Assembly (NCBI GenBank): GCA_900074725.1
Contig: LT598460.1
Location: forward strand, 625,502 to 689,501
Source of the DNA: Lachancea dasiensis
Lineage: Eukaryota > Ascomycota > Saccharomycetes > Saccharomycetales > Saccharomycetaceae
Direction of reading: 5' to 3'
Length of the DNA: 64,000 bases
Each line of letters starts with the position of its first letter. Position 1 is the stretch's first letter. The position numbers and the translations under genes were made by a program. The notes below the pieces were generated by a model. It made no database searches, was not told the DNA's origin, and saw only the letters and a list, made by a program, of their open reading frames with translations. Below are positions 40,637 through 51,403 of the stretch, piece after piece.

Positions 40637-43600
40637 ATGCCGCTGTTGTCAAAGCGATTCAGATCCATGGCCAAACCGCTTGCCATTGCGTCTAAGTACT
40701 CTGCGAGGCATCCGGTGCATGTTATCCTTATTACGGTTTTTGTGACTGCGCTGGCGTATTTGTCTGTTATTCGCAGTTACTTCAATGGATGGCAACTAGA
40801 TTCCAAAAGCATATTTGCTGGAAACAGTGATATTGTACAGCTACAAGATGAGTGTGTCCACTACTATCATGCTGGCAGCTCAGAGTCGTGGACCCAGCTC
40901 TCCAACGACGAATTTTCATCTGCTACATTCTCAGAGCATTACTATCTCATGCGTCTGGAATTTAAACAGCAAAATCAGTCGCAGGCCGTACCACCCCTGG
41001 ATAATCTGGTAGTCGAGGAAAACGACACGCGTTATGTGCTACAAGAGGGACTATCACTTCCAAAGATTTTACAGTCAGAAGATGGAACCACCTGGAGGCT
41101 TCGGCCCCATAGGTTTAGGCTGAATGACACAAGACACATCTTGACGTCATCTCTCTCCTCTTTGATCGAGAAGATTCAGAGAGCAGAAACATTTGACGTG
41201 CTTATCATCGGTACTGCATACATTGCAATGTTCTATACCATTGCAGGCTTGTTCGTTGCGATGAAGAAATGCACAAACTCCAAGTTGTGGATTGCGTTGG
41301 GAGCTATCTCGTCATCGACCAGCGCATTCTTTTTAGCACTCTACACCAGTCAAGTTTATCTCGAGAAATCTGTCACGGCGTTAAGTTTAATCGAAGGCAT
41401 CCCATTTATTGTTGTCATTATTGGCTTCAATGACAAAATTAGACTCGCATCTTTCCTATTGCGCTACTTTAGATTACATGGCATTTCACGCCAATGCGAT
41501 GCTTCGGCTCTTGTTCACCTAGCCATGAAAGAGGAGGGCGGTCGTCTGCTGCAGGACCGTTTGCTATGCCTCCTAGGCTTCGTCGGTGGTGCCCTGTACG
41601 CTCACAATTTGGAAGTCTTGAGAAATTTTTGCATTCTCGCTTCGTTGGTTCTCATTTTTGACCTCATTTTGACCTGCACGTACTATGCTTCCATTCTAGC
41701 CTTGAAACTAGAGATTAATATAATTCATCGTTCCACCGTCATCAAGGAAACTTTGGAAGAGGATGGGGTCATCAAAAGCACAGCCGAATCTGCATCCATT
41801 GCCGATAACACGGCAGGAACTTCTGTCTTTGGCTCTAACAATAGCATTATTTTCATGAAGTTTCTTGTCGTCGTGGCCTTCGTTGTTTTTAACTTCTGCA
41901 GCTTTGGCGCAAGATGGACATACCAGACATTTTCCGCACTGTACAACAAACCTACAAGCCAAGCATTACCAGACTTCATTTATAACAGTGTCAAACAGAA
42001 TTATGCAAACGGCGTTGTTATTTCTGTCGTTCCTCCCCAGTATTACCATCCAATGAAGGCTTATTTCCAGGTTGAAGATTTGATTTTATCAGCGTTGCGT
42101 TATGTGAGTGTTGCTATCCGTGACCGCTTTATCAGCAAGATTGTGCTATTTGCTTTAGCGATGAGCGCTTCTATCAACATCTACCTGTTAAATGCTGGAA
42201 GAATTCACACCGAATTCACTGCTAAAGAATTGCAAAAACACAGCGCAAAGAGTGCGATCTCGGCGACGAAGTTAAAACAAAGCAGTTACATGACTAATGG
42301 AGGATCTGCAATTTCGACAATCTCATCCGCAGCTTCTATCGAGACACGTACTGCTACCGAGGAGGAAACTGAAAGCGATGGCGATCACAAGGTTGTACGT
42401 CCTTTGGAGACTCTGGTCGAGGAGATGAAATCTGGTGGCCTAAAGAGCATGACAAATAAGGAAGTCGTTTCTTTGGTTACCGGCGGAAAATTGCCACTGT
42501 ACGCCTTGGAGAAACAGCTTGGCGACACATTGCGCGCTGTTGCTGTTCGTCGTCGAGCCTTGGCTCAACTAGCCAACGCCCCAGTTTTAGAAACTAACCG
42601 CTTACCATACAAGTTTTACGACTACGATCGCGTACTGGGCGCTTGTTGCGAGAACGTCATCGGATATATGCCACTTCCTGTAGGTGTGATTGGTCCACTG
42701 GTGATAGACGGCGTCTCTTATCATATTCCGATGGCAACCACGGAGGGCTGTTTGGTGGCTTCTGCTATGCGTGGTTGCAAAGCCATCAATGCGGGTGGCG
42801 GCGTTACCACAGTCTTGACCAAGGATGGTATGACTAGAGGACCCTGCGTCAGGTTCCCCACTTTGACCAGGGCTGGTGCGTGCAAAATTTGGATAGATTC
42901 TGAAGAGGGTCAGAATAAAGTGAAGAAAGCTTTCAATTCGACTTCACGCTTTGCTCGTCTACAACATTGTCAAACTGCATTGGCTGGTGATCTGCTATTT
43001 ATTCGCTTCAGAACAACTACTGGCGACGCGATGGGCATGAACATGATCTCGAAGGGTGTGGAACACTCATTGAAACTGATGGTCGAGGAATTCGGATGGG
43101 ACGATATGGAGATAGTATCTGTTTCGGGTAACTACTGCACTGACAAAAAACCTGCTGCTATCAATTGGATCGAAGGGCGGGGCAAAAGTGTCGTTGCTGA
43201 GGCTCTTATTCCTGGTGATGTGGTGCGCAAAGTTTTGAAGAGTGACGTCAAGGCGTTGGTGGAACTCAACATTTCTAAGAATCTTATCGGATCTGCCATG
43301 GCAGGCTCCGTTGGCGGGTTCAATGCGCATGCTGCTAATCTCGTGACAGCTGTGTATCTTGCATTGGGCCAGGATCCAGCACAAAATGTCGAAAGCTCAA
43401 ACTGTATCACTTTGATGAATGAGGTAGATGGGGATCTAAGGATTTCTGTCTCGATGCCCTCGATTGAAGTTGGCACAATTGGCGGTGGAACGATTTTGGA
43501 ACCCCAGTCTGCGATGCTGGATCTGCTGGGGGTCCGCGGTCCCCATCCTACCTCCCCTGGTGACAATGCTCGGCAGTTAGCCAAAATTGTAGCATGTGCG

Positions 43601-43774
43601 GTGTTGGCGGGTGAGCTGTCCTTATGTTCTGCCTTGGCCGCGGGCCATCTGGTGCAGAGTCACATGATTCACAACCGTGGAAAGGGCGGTCCAACGGCCG
43701 CGCCTCCTGCTGCGACCGCCCAGGACAATGTCGAGAGGCTGAAAGAAGGCAGTGTGACCTGTATTAAGTCTTGA
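40637..43774 (+). CDS. HMG1: HMG-CoA reductase (Hmg1/Hmg2)
   Basis: 1045-residue ER membrane enzyme that makes mevalonate from HMG-CoA with NADPH, the key control step of sterol synthesis. The N-terminal half has about seven membrane spans with a sterol-sensing-type region. The catalytic half (from about residue 610) shows [28 protein letters not shown] (catalytic Glu near 702), [20 protein letters not shown] (catalytic Lys) and [10 protein letters not shown] (catalytic His near 1003). S. cerevisiae HMG1 and HMG2 are WGD copies; this is the single ancestral type. It follows FPR3 on the same strand. Confidence 0.97.
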   Translation: MPLLSKRFRSMAKPLAIASKYSARHPVHVILITVFVTALAYLSVIRSYFNGWQLDSKSIFAGNSDIVQLQDECVHYYHAGSSESWTQLSNDEFSSATFSEHYYLMRLEFKQQNQSQAVPPLDNLVVEENDTRYVLQEGLSLPKILQSEDGTTWRLRPHRFRLNDTRHILTSSLSSLIEKIQRAETFDVLIIGTAYIAMFYTIAGLFVAMKKCTNSKLWIALGAISSSTSAFFLALYTSQVYLEKSVTALSLIEGIPFIVVIIGFNDKIRLASFLLRYFRLHGISRQCDASALVHLAMKEEGGRLLQDRLLCLLGFVGGALYAHNLEVLRNFCILASLVLIFDLILTCTYYASILALKLEINIIHRSTVIKETLEEDGVIKSTAESASIADNTAGTSVFGSNNSIIFMKFLVVVAFVVFNFCSFGARWTYQTFSALYNKPTSQALPDFIYNSVKQNYANGVVISVVPPQYYHPMKAYFQVEDLILSALRYVSVAIRDRFISKIVLFALAMSASINIYLLNAGRIHTEFTAKELQKHSAKSAISATKLKQSSYMTNGGSAISTISSAASIETRTATEEETESDGDHKVVRPLETLVEEMKSGGLKSMTNKEVVSLVTGGKLPLYALEKQLGDTLRAVAVRRRALAQLANAPVLETNRLPYKFYDYDRVLGACCENVIGYMPLPVGVIGPLVIDGVSYHIPMATTEGCLVASAMRGCKAINAGGGVTTVLTKDGMTRGPCVRFPTLTRAGACKIWIDSEEGQNKVKKAFNSTSRFARLQHCQTALAGDLLFIRFRTTTGDAMGMNMISKGVEHSLKLMVEEFGWDDMEIVSVSGNYCTDKKPAAINWIEGRGKSVVAEALIPGDVVRKVLKSDVKALVELNISKNLIGSAMAGSVGGFNAHAANLVTAVYLALGQDPAQNVESSNCITLMNEVDGDLRISVSMPSIEVGTIGGGTILEPQSAMLDLLGVRGPHPTSPGDNARQLAKIVACAVLAGELSLCSALAAGHLVQSHMIHNRGKGGPTAAPPAATAQDNVERLKEGSVTCIKS

Positions 43775-44155
43775 GTTTGCAGCACCGGCCTGCATCTGAC
43801 GGACAGAACCTGCTGCCACCACCATAAAAAAATGAACCACGCGATTCAAAAAATACTATGTACTAATAATATCTGCATTTAGACACAAACTTAGAGTTAT
43901 TCGATACCACCTATTTCCCAGCCAAGGGTGGCGGGTGCGAAAGAACGGAAACAGAGGGAACGACAGACGAGAGGACAGAGGGGAAACTGTTTTTCTGATA
44001 GAGTAGATGTGCATTTTTTAAAAGCTAACGGAAAATACACGAATATATAACAATGTAGAATAATATAAGATGCGAATTGAATAGGCCATAAAGTCATCAA
44101 TTGTGACGCCTGCGCCCGCGAAGACTGACCGAAAAGCTTGGAGGATCTCGACCCC
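43775..44155. other. Intergenic region 3' of HMG1
   Basis: 381 bp between two convergent coding ends. I see no gene, repeat or recognisable site. Confidence 0.6.
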
Positions 44156-44461
44156 TTACATTGGCACGAATGAGACCCAGTCGTCGTCGCTGTCTTGGAT
44201 CAGACCTTCGGCGTCAGCGGTTAGAGCAAGCTCCGAATCTAGCGGGATGTTTTGAAGGTCGTTGTTGTTCCAGTCCCTTAGCACCAAAGAGGAGTTGGAG
44301 TAACGGTGGATCCATAGCCCCGTAGAAGCCAAGAAGTCGGCGGCGTCGTAATTCAGACTGAATGGAGGAATTGCGGAGAGCAAGTCTGGGATAATAACAG
44401 CGGCGTCAGCGACGGCCAAAAGGGAGGTGGCGAAAACAGCAGAGACGGCGAAGAACTTCAT
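44156..44461 (-). CDS. Small predicted secreted protein, function unknown
   Basis: 101 codons from an ATG. Residues 1-20 (MKFFAVSAVFATSLLAVADA) form a textbook signal peptide: Lys, a hydrophobic core and an Ala-x-Ala-type cleavage site. The mature part of about 80 residues is acidic, with an N-glycosylation sequon in YSNSSLV and a C-terminal acidic patch (QDSDDDW). It has no Cys, no dibasic Kex2 site and no C-terminal hydrophobic GPI tail. A TATA box on the same strand (44593-44598) lies about 130 bp upstream. I recognise no family, and S. cerevisiae has no gene here between HMG1 and WAR1. It could be chance, but signal peptide, TATA and position together favour a gene. Confidence 0.6.
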   Translation of the reverse strand: MKFFAVSAVFATSLLAVADAAVIIPDLLSAIPPFSLNYDAADFLASTGLWIHRYSNSSLVLRDWNNNDLQNIPLDSELALTADAEGLIQDSDDDWVSFVPM

Positions 44462-46528
44462 TGTAGATTGTGGAAAGCGTGTGGAGAGCTGGAGAGCGAT
44501 ACAGAGGATGATTGTTATGGATTAAATAGAATAAAGAAAATGAAACCGAACCCAATTGTCCTGCATGGAACAAAGCTGTCCAGCTAGCTACTCTTATACC
44601 ATTGTGAACTTTCGAAAGCCAACGGCCCTTCCTGGATTCTGCGCGTCTGGAGGTTCTTACTAACCACTTAGTTCTCCATCAAGCGAGCGAGCAATAGCAA
44701 ACTTCGTAACGCGGTGCAGATCGGTGGTCCCACTTTTGATCTTCATTGCAGGCCAAGCAAGAAACCATGTACCGAGCGTGCTTGTCGAACCTACAAGTTC
44801 CCTGACTATAGCGAAGATCTGCTTTCAGCCGACACCACATCTCTAGATCGCCATATCGCCCTATACCACCCGGTCCCCAGCCTGGTCTGATTTCGGCAAC
44901 TAAACAATCCCTGCCCGATGGACTGTGCGCCAGTCCAAACGGTCCTGCAGTGGTCTGATATTGTGGTGTGCCTGCCACCTTCCGAGCGCTTGGCAGCATG
45001 CTGCATTATTCTGCAGAGGGAAAATCTCAATGTATTTGGGCACCCCTTAAAATCCTCTCAGTCATATGATCCGACACCAGTACCGGTCGGTGTGGGTTGC
45101 TGTGAGATGCACTCGGGAAAAGCCGGCGGGAATACTGGTTTTTTGTTTTTTTTGTTTCCCTAACGGCTTAGCCACGAGAGCCGTTATGCGTATGGTGCTA
45201 CATGCGCGCTCCTTTTTCGGCACATGTTTTTGCTTTCGCAAGGCACAACGTTTTTCCGCTCAGGAAAATATGCAGGAATATGCGTATACACAGGCACAGA
45301 GGCGTGCTTACAGATAGAGGATGTTCCGACTTGCAGGTGCTGTGCCTGTCGGTGCTTATTGTCCTTTTTGGGCTTTTTGTGTTTCCCTTTACAGGCCGCT
45401 GCCCAGAGCTTATTCCTAGGTGTTTGGCCACCATGCACCAAACAATGGGGAGTTTGCGTTGCTCATTGACACGCTCTGTAGCAAAGACAGTATCCTGTAA
45501 ATCCGCACCTCTTTCAAGATCCCCACTCCCACTGTAATTGCCATCGCAAGTTTCGGTCCTGCGATGCCTGTAAAGCAGCACTTCCTTTCAAATTTTCCCT
45601 CCTACACTGAATGCCATCGCGAGTTTATCAATAAGCGGATTTTTTTGATGGCGGACATTCCCCTCTGCATTCTCCAACGTCGTGTTTTGCCGTACATGTC
45701 GCGAGCTCGGTGGTATGAAGTAAATGAGTATTGGCGAGTAAATTGACTCGGTATAACAGCAGGGCCCTTTTCAGGCCTACAGTGATCAAGGATGACGAAG
45801 GAGGCATGTACGTGTAAAAGAACAGCGAACTACACGGCCAGGAAACCTAGCGACTGCAAAGGGATAGCGAACGCCAGCACGGGACCAGATTTGGATGCAT
45901 GTGTGTTCTCTGTGGAAGCTTCTCAGCGTTGATTGAGGCCAGCGGTGATGAGCTCACCCGCAGAGGTGTTTGTCACGTTGTTCTACGCTGGGCCCGTGAA
46001 AATAGTTCGGGAAGGTGGAATTTTTAGATCTGCACGCAGAGTCAAAAAGATCGATAGCCAATTGTACTTTCACATGTACGTGGTGGTGAATATGGGTTTG
46101 ATACTACAGTTTTAGAAGCACTGACACTCAGTTTACTTTGACTGCTCTTCGTTTCACTGCTGCTGCTACAACAAGCTCGCGTCACAGTGGAAAACAAGAA
46201 GAGTTTAGGCTTGTTGTTGGCATTCGTAGTGGACGCACCAGCGGACTGGCCAGTTAATTGCGACATCCGTGGTTGGCTCTCAGCTTGGGACCAGCAGAGT
46301 GTGTAGACAGTTGGGTTTTTTTCTCCGTTGATAGGGACCAGTGTCTCGCGGACCAGTGTCTCGTGGACTAGTGTGTGAGTGTTACACTGGGAAAAAGGCC
46401 GTGAGAAGGCGAACTCGCGACAGGGATTTCGCTGCGGCTAGTGGTTGATTTTTTCGCGCTCCTCACAGCAGCTCTTCCAATTGTGCGCCTCAGGGCTCGT
46501 TTCTGCCACCCACCGTCAACCGCCAGTT
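44462..46528. other. 2.1-kb gene-poor region upstream of WAR1
   Basis: It is unusually long, and looks richer in G+C than the other gaps. It has several strong hairpins (for example GGACTG/CAGTCC at 44920-44936 and CTTGT/ACAAG at 44781-44797), a T-rich tract near 45140-45155, and a 15-bp triplicate repeat at 46335-46379. Short open frames exist but none resembles a known protein. It may be a long promoter or leader for WAR1, or hold an RNA gene I cannot identify. Confidence 0.5.
46335..46379. repeat. 15-bp tandem repeat, three copies, in the WAR1 leader or promoter
   Basis: GGACCAGTGTCTCGC, GGACCAGTGTCTCGT and GGACTAGTGTGTGAG are head to tail, about 150 bp before the WAR1 ATG. Confidence 0.85.
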
Positions 46529-49063
46529 ATGGAGATCAGAGATGCAGACCTGCCGAAGCAACCAGAGGGTCACAGGCTACCGATCCCGTTGGCCAATCCG
46601 CCGTACCCGCCCGCATTCCTGCCGCCCTTTCCATCGTCTTCGCTATCGCCGCAGTCTGGCACAGGACCCTTGAACCTGGGCGAATCTGCGGGTGCTAGCA
46701 AAGCAGTGATAGTCGGGATTCCACCAGGAGACCCTCGCCTGATGCAGCCGATAGCGCTCGACACCTCTTTCACCGGCGTAGCAGGCAAGATCAAACGCAA
46801 CACTTTTGCCTGCACAAATTGCCACTCGCAGAAGTCCAAATGTGTGCCCTCAGACGTCAACGATATTTACGGCAAGCCTTGCGTTCGCTGTACCAAGCGC
46901 CACAAAACTTGCACTTTTGACTTGTCACGGAGAACAAGGCGACGCAGACGAGACAGTGACATAATAGCAAATCCAGAGCCCCCACCGATGTCCAGTATCC
47001 CAATGGCTTCCGTGCAAGGATTCAGCTCCCCAGTTCCTAGGATTGATGCACCATATCTCAATAACCAAGTACCTCCTTTAGTCAGTCCTGCTTTGAACAC
47101 TGGCCCGACCACTGCTTATCCATTCAAGGTGCCTAGCTCTTCGATGTCCTCAGTTTTCAACTCAACTCCGTCAATTTCGACATCTGATTGGTCTCAGGGA
47201 AACCCGCATTCTATTCGTCCATCTTCGAAACCCGCCGAAAGTGGTGCCAAAATCCAAAAGACCTCTGGCGCATTGCCCATACCGTTAGAGCTCCACCCGT
47301 CATACAGGAGCTTGAAGAATGAACTTCATTCGTTACTATCCTTCCAGCGTCAGAATTTGAATGAGGTGTCTGATAGGCTTACAGATCTCTCTAGAAGGTG
47401 GAACGATGTCATAGAAAATAGTGTTGGCATACCACTTGCCTTAGACCCGGTAACTTTAGGCATCATCAGTAAAGAGCAGGCCCAGCATAGACTTGATCTT
47501 TATCGTTATGAAATATCGAACCGTCACAGGCTCCCATTTGTGAAGATACCGCCAGACCAGACGCTAGACGACCTGAGACAAGAAGAACCTATCCTGTTTG
47601 TAACCATAATGTCGATTGTGTCGCCCATGCTGAAGGCTCACGAGTCCACTGACGATCAAAATATGAAGTTGGATAATTTTACTTTGGGCTTGATTTCACA
47701 CCACATGATGCGCCTTGGCAACAAGTCCTTGGAGTTACTGAAGTCTTTACTAACCCTGTGTTTGTGGTATAATTTCCCCGAGTGGTCCAATAAGACAAGA
47801 TACTACTTTTTCAATTACATCTGCTGTTACCTTATCAAAGACTTGGTGCCAGTAGGAAGACCTCGTTCATTGGCCATGATCATTAATAACAAGAACACTA
47901 CTGCAGAGGACGAGGCGGCTGCCACCGATAGGTTCCTCCTCCAAAACGGGAGCTATTCTCGCTTGGTGATTCTAGTCTACTTTTCTGCTCTCAATATAAA
48001 TATCTTTCTCCGGCAGCCCATCCAAAATCGATGGGGTTTACTGCACGAGCGAGCGAGCAACATTATGTCAATGTTTGAATCGGGCCCCGTTTCGATCTAC
48101 GAGCCGGAAGAGGATGAAATTTTGTTAGTGTTTGGTGAGTTGAACCACGTATTAGAGAAGATACATGTGAAATTACACGAGGCGGAAGAGGAATCAACTA
48201 ATTACAAGCATGGCCTGGCTTCTGAATCGCAAATAAAACTTTCCGAAACATTGCTCGATGAGTTACGAGAGATATTCGTAAGATTACCCAAGGAGAGGAC
48301 GAGAGCATTGGCCTTTTACCACTCTGTTGAAGCATACTTGCATGAGTGGATGTTCGCCCGATTTATGACAAAATTCGAGGATCCTATTTCGATCAAAGAA
48401 CTGCCCGCCATGGTGGCCGAGTCTTTCCGGGCACTTACACAATCCTGCCTAGACGCCATGCACGAATTTATCAAATTACCACCGGAGCTAATTGCCTCCT
48501 TGCCACTCTTTCACACTTCAAGAGTAATCTACACAGTTGGCATGCTGTTGTTACGGGTAAGGTACACAACTATAACCGTTCCTGCTTTTGCAAGTATGCG
48601 ACCGCTCACTTTACCTGCCATTGACTTGGTAAACAAAATATCAGAATCTTTGGACAAAAGTGCGGCCATGTATCCATATAACAATTTCCTGTCCAAACTC
48701 AGGTATGTGGTGGCACTTTTTGTCCAAATCTATGCCAGTAAAGTCAAAACCTTTGTTGAGACCAAAAAGGGCGAAATAGATTTCTCTGTTTCACGAACCA
48801 CTGAAATTGATAACAAAAATGTAGCTGCGCAAAACCAAAGTGCCGTTCCAAGATTACTGAATCCACTTTCTTCCGATGACGATCCTTCATTTAACAATCC
48901 GGCCTCTTCAGCATCGAGGACCTCCGACTTCAAAGAAGCCTACCCTGATGACCTGATAGATAGCCTAAGCTACCAAATGGCTGACATGAGCTCATTAGAG
49001 CTTGGTTTTACCGCTTTGAGTGGTGAATTTTGGACGGACGTTTTCTTCGACGGCATGCAATAG
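46529..49063 (+). CDS. WAR1: War1: Zn2Cys6 regulator of the weak-acid response
   Basis: 844-residue binuclear-zinc-cluster transcription factor (S. cerevisiae War1, 944 aa), which induces the PDR12 pump under sorbate or benzoate stress. The zinc cluster is C95, C98, C105, C118, C121, C128 (CTNCHSQKSKCVPSDVNDIY...), including the War1-specific PSDVNDIYGKPC segment. The middle region shares LDLYRYEIS...LPFVKI and LFHTSRVIYTVGMLLLRVRY. The end ELGFTALSGEFWTDVFFDGM matches the S. cerevisiae C-terminal activation end. The frame is open upstream to 46445 but only from TTG; the ATG at 46529 is used. It is convergent with BET5. Confidence 0.95.
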   Translation: MEIRDADLPKQPEGHRLPIPLANPPYPPAFLPPFPSSSLSPQSGTGPLNLGESAGASKAVIVGIPPGDPRLMQPIALDTSFTGVAGKIKRNTFACTNCHSQKSKCVPSDVNDIYGKPCVRCTKRHKTCTFDLSRRTRRRRRDSDIIANPEPPPMSSIPMASVQGFSSPVPRIDAPYLNNQVPPLVSPALNTGPTTAYPFKVPSSSMSSVFNSTPSISTSDWSQGNPHSIRPSSKPAESGAKIQKTSGALPIPLELHPSYRSLKNELHSLLSFQRQNLNEVSDRLTDLSRRWNDVIENSVGIPLALDPVTLGIISKEQAQHRLDLYRYEISNRHRLPFVKIPPDQTLDDLRQEEPILFVTIMSIVSPMLKAHESTDDQNMKLDNFTLGLISHHMMRLGNKSLELLKSLLTLCLWYNFPEWSNKTRYYFFNYICCYLIKDLVPVGRPRSLAMIINNKNTTAEDEAAATDRFLLQNGSYSRLVILVYFSALNINIFLRQPIQNRWGLLHERASNIMSMFESGPVSIYEPEEDEILLVFGELNHVLEKIHVKLHEAEEESTNYKHGLASESQIKLSETLLDELREIFVRLPKERTRALAFYHSVEAYLHEWMFARFMTKFEDPISIKELPAMVAESFRALTQSCLDAMHEFIKLPPELIASLPLFHTSRVIYTVGMLLLRVRYTTITVPAFASMRPLTLPAIDLVNKISESLDKSAAMYPYNNFLSKLRYVVALFVQIYASKVKTFVETKKGEIDFSVSRTTEIDNKNVAAQNQSAVPRLLNPLSSDDDPSFNNPASSASRTSDFKEAYPDDLIDSLSYQMADMSSLELGFTALSGEFWTDVFFDGMQ

Positions 49064-49140
49064 CGCCAATCAACCCTTTGTCCATGTAACATTATAAAAA
49101 GATAACGCCTAACTCTTAATAAACGTATGTACTACCGACC

Positions 49141-49701
49141 TCAGTTGATCATGGGGCCCAAAAATTCTTCAACTCGTTGGAGGAAGTTACGGTTGCGTAT
49201 CTTTCGGGTACCCCGACCCCTCTTCTCGGCCTCCGATTCTGCGAAGTCAATGGGCGATAGCCAGTTGTGCACCACCGTTTTGATGTATATTTCGCCATAC
49301 AAGTATCGAAGTACTTCAGAAAGATTCTCTCGCTTCAAATCACTGAGCAAAATGAACCAAAGGCCCGAAGCTGTGCACAGGACATGAGCTCTATACTTAC
49401 CTGTGGCTATTGTCCTGATTTCGTTGTGTGGCCCCTGCCCTGCTAATTTTTGTGAAATTGATCGGAGGGAGAAGACCATGCCATATAAGAGCTTCGCAGT
49501 GTCTTCATTGAGCTTAGAGTTAATTGTTCCACTCGCATGGTTCGACTTCAATGTCCACTCGCGGTCGAATATACAATTACCTGTTCCAAGCAAGCGTCAG
49601 TTAGTAAAACAAAATCGACACTTTGTTGATGGCTCATAAAGTCAAAACCACGTTTGTTACATACAATGCTTGTCAAAGATCCAAAAGGAATATATCGCCA
49701 T
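49141..49701 (-). CDS. BET5: Bet5: TRAPP complex subunit, with one intron
   Basis: Spliced product of 158 residues, essential core subunit of the TRAPP vesicle-tethering/Ypt1 exchange complex (S. cerevisiae Bet5, 159 aa). Exon 1 (49701-49665) encodes MAIYSFWIFDKH plus one base. An 84-nt intron (49664-49581) follows, then exon 2 (49580-49141) continues CNCIFDREWTLKSNHASGT to the end. Joined, the N-terminus MAIYSFWIFDKHCNCIFDREW matches S. cerevisiae MGIYSFWIFDRHCNCIFDREW. Without splicing exon 2 has no ATG at its start. It is convergent with WAR1, as in S. cerevisiae. Confidence 0.95.
49581..49664 (-). other. Spliceosomal intron in BET5
   Basis: The 5' splice site is GTATGT at 49664-49659, the branch site is a perfect TACTAAC at 49606-49600, and the 3' splice site is CAG ending at 49581. 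All three match the yeast consensus, and removal restores the Bet5 N-terminus. Confidence 0.95.
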
Positions 49702-49836
49702 GATGAATTCGGGCTATGGCTATGGACCTCTGCTTTTTAGGATACATACTTTGTTATAAGCTTTGATTCAATATGTTTATATTGGGTCCAATCAATGTCA
49801 ATGGGCCTACCAGCGTGCATGATGATAGTAACTAGG

Positions 49837-51009
49837 TCAAAAGCTCAATAAGTCCAATTCTTGGTTGTTAACTGCTGAAGGGGCCGCGGAAGTCCTTGCT
49901 GCTGCTCCTTCAAGTTCACCAAACTCGTCATCTTCATCATCATTCGCGTGATTATGTTTGGTTTCCAGGTTGTTGTCCACTGAGGAGGGCGTAGTATATG
50001 GGGCGGATGCTTCTTTCGTTTGCTTGGCGTTGGCAAATAGCGAGCCAAATGGATCAGCCTTCTTTTGAGCAACAGCGGGGACAACTTCACTGGTGGAGCG
50101 CGGAGTGGAGACCGCCGAAAATGAAACCAAATTATCCCGGTTATTGGAATTTGATACTTGAGGCGGTACGCTGGTATAAATGTCCAGAATTCCTTGCGAG
50201 CTGGCGGTTCTGGGCTGTTTCACGGGTGCTGCACTTTGGAAGTCAGCAAAATCGTCGTCCTCGTCAGGCGCGCCCATTGAAATCTCGGTCACTTCACCAT
50301 TGCTAGCATAGCCACCATTTTTGGCTGCTGCGGATGAAGAGTCATCTCTGAATCCCTTGGACTCATTTTCTTGGCGAATGTCCTCGTCGTCGCTGTCAAA
50401 GTCTGCACTGACAGAGATGCCACGACTCGTGGATCTGCCGAAACCAGCTGTTTTGTTGATAGCAGAAGGGGGCAAATACGAAGAAGGAGCCCCTCCTGCA
50501 ACGCCCTTGTATTTTTTAGCGGTTTCACGAGCTTTTTTACGTTCCGAGCGTATACTGGAGTCGTTTTCCAAAAGAGAAACTAGCTCCAGAGCCCTGTTCC
50601 TCACGTTGATTCCTTGGTCGCGGCCCTGGGAATCGGTATAGTGAAAACTTTCCAGCATTTTCACCAAGGATAAATTTGCACGTATATCATCGATAAATCT
50701 TTCAGCACCGTGCCGCACAAGATATTCTAGCAATTGCAGTGCTTTATAAATCTGCCGCCATTCGCTAGCTGTCTTTTCAGTAAACCGACGGAATATCATC
50801 CCTAACACTTCTTCACGCTCGCGGTAGTTGTAAGTACCCTGTGCAATCTGCTCCATTAGCGTGGAAGAAGCCCCCCATGGCTCATTGTTCGTAGCCTCCC
50901 GGACTTTTGCCTCCATCTCGGTGTAATTGAAAACTACATTCTGTGCTTTTCTGAAATACTTCTTGGCATCATAGAGACTTAAATTGCTCAATCCTTGATC
51001 CAAACTCAT
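49837..51009 (-). CDS. ENT3: Ent3: epsin-like clathrin adaptor (Golgi-endosome)
   Basis: 390-residue protein with an N-terminal ENTH domain (about residues 20-160; YTEMEAKVREATNNEPWGASS...WRQIYKALQLLEYL) that binds phosphoinositides. It acts in clathrin-mediated sorting between trans-Golgi and endosomes, with Gga adaptors in S. cerevisiae (Ent3, 408 aa). The C-terminal half is disordered, with acidic/aromatic adaptor-type motifs such as DDDFADFQSA and DDEFGELEG. The ISVSADFDSDDED segment after the ENTH domain is shared with S. cerevisiae Ent3. S. cerevisiae ENT3 is YJR125C; here it sits between BET5 and CPR3, the ohnologous region. Confidence 0.94.
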   Translation of the reverse strand: MSLDQGLSNLSLYDAKKYFRKAQNVVFNYTEMEAKVREATNNEPWGASSTLMEQIAQGTYNYREREEVLGMIFRRFTEKTASEWRQIYKALQLLEYLVRHGAERFIDDIRANLSLVKMLESFHYTDSQGRDQGINVRNRALELVSLLENDSSIRSERKKARETAKKYKGVAGGAPSSYLPPSAINKTAGFGRSTSRGISVSADFDSDDEDIRQENESKGFRDDSSSAAAKNGGYASNGEVTEISMGAPDEDDDFADFQSAAPVKQPRTASSQGILDIYTSVPPQVSNSNNRDNLVSFSAVSTPRSTSEVVPAVAQKKADPFGSLFANAKQTKEASAPYTTPSSVDNNLETKHNHANDDEDDEFGELEGAAARTSAAPSAVNNQELDLLSF

Positions 51010-51403
51010 GTCTTTGGTTGCAATAATATTGGTCCAGTTGTCCCGGGAGATGCTCCAATTTTAAGCAATAAGAATCGGTTGGCAATCAAGATCTGGCCAA
51101 CACCGTGAACCGTTGAACGGGCTTCACAATTTGGATACTCAACCTAAAATACCTGAAAAATAGGTACTATTAGTCGATTAGACGTAGTCTCCTTTTCTTG
51201 TCTTCCATCTGAAGGATCCTTTTGAACATATAAATCAAAGGCAGCATATACAAGTATGATAACATTAAGCTAGTATATAGTGATCCCATATTGGTGAAGA
51301 CATGACACTTGACTTTAGGTAAACTTCAAACGAGCCATCAATTTGCCACTTGACAAACTTCTGGCTTTACGTGAGACCTAATGGAGTAGTCGACTGATTT
51401 TTT
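51010..51403. other. ENT3 promoter region
   Basis: 394 bp between the CPR3 stop and the ENT3 start, both on the minus strand. I see no gene, tRNA or recognisable site. Confidence 0.5.

Noticed and set aside
44848-44910. 5S rRNA-like stretch (CCATATC...CACC) on the plus strand
   Set aside because: Similarity fades after about 20 nt, and the internal control region of 5S is not recognisable.
49394-49404. U1 snRNA-like 5' end (ATACTTACCTG)
   Set aside because: It lies inside BET5 exon 2 and is the reverse of codons for a conserved TGKYR segment.
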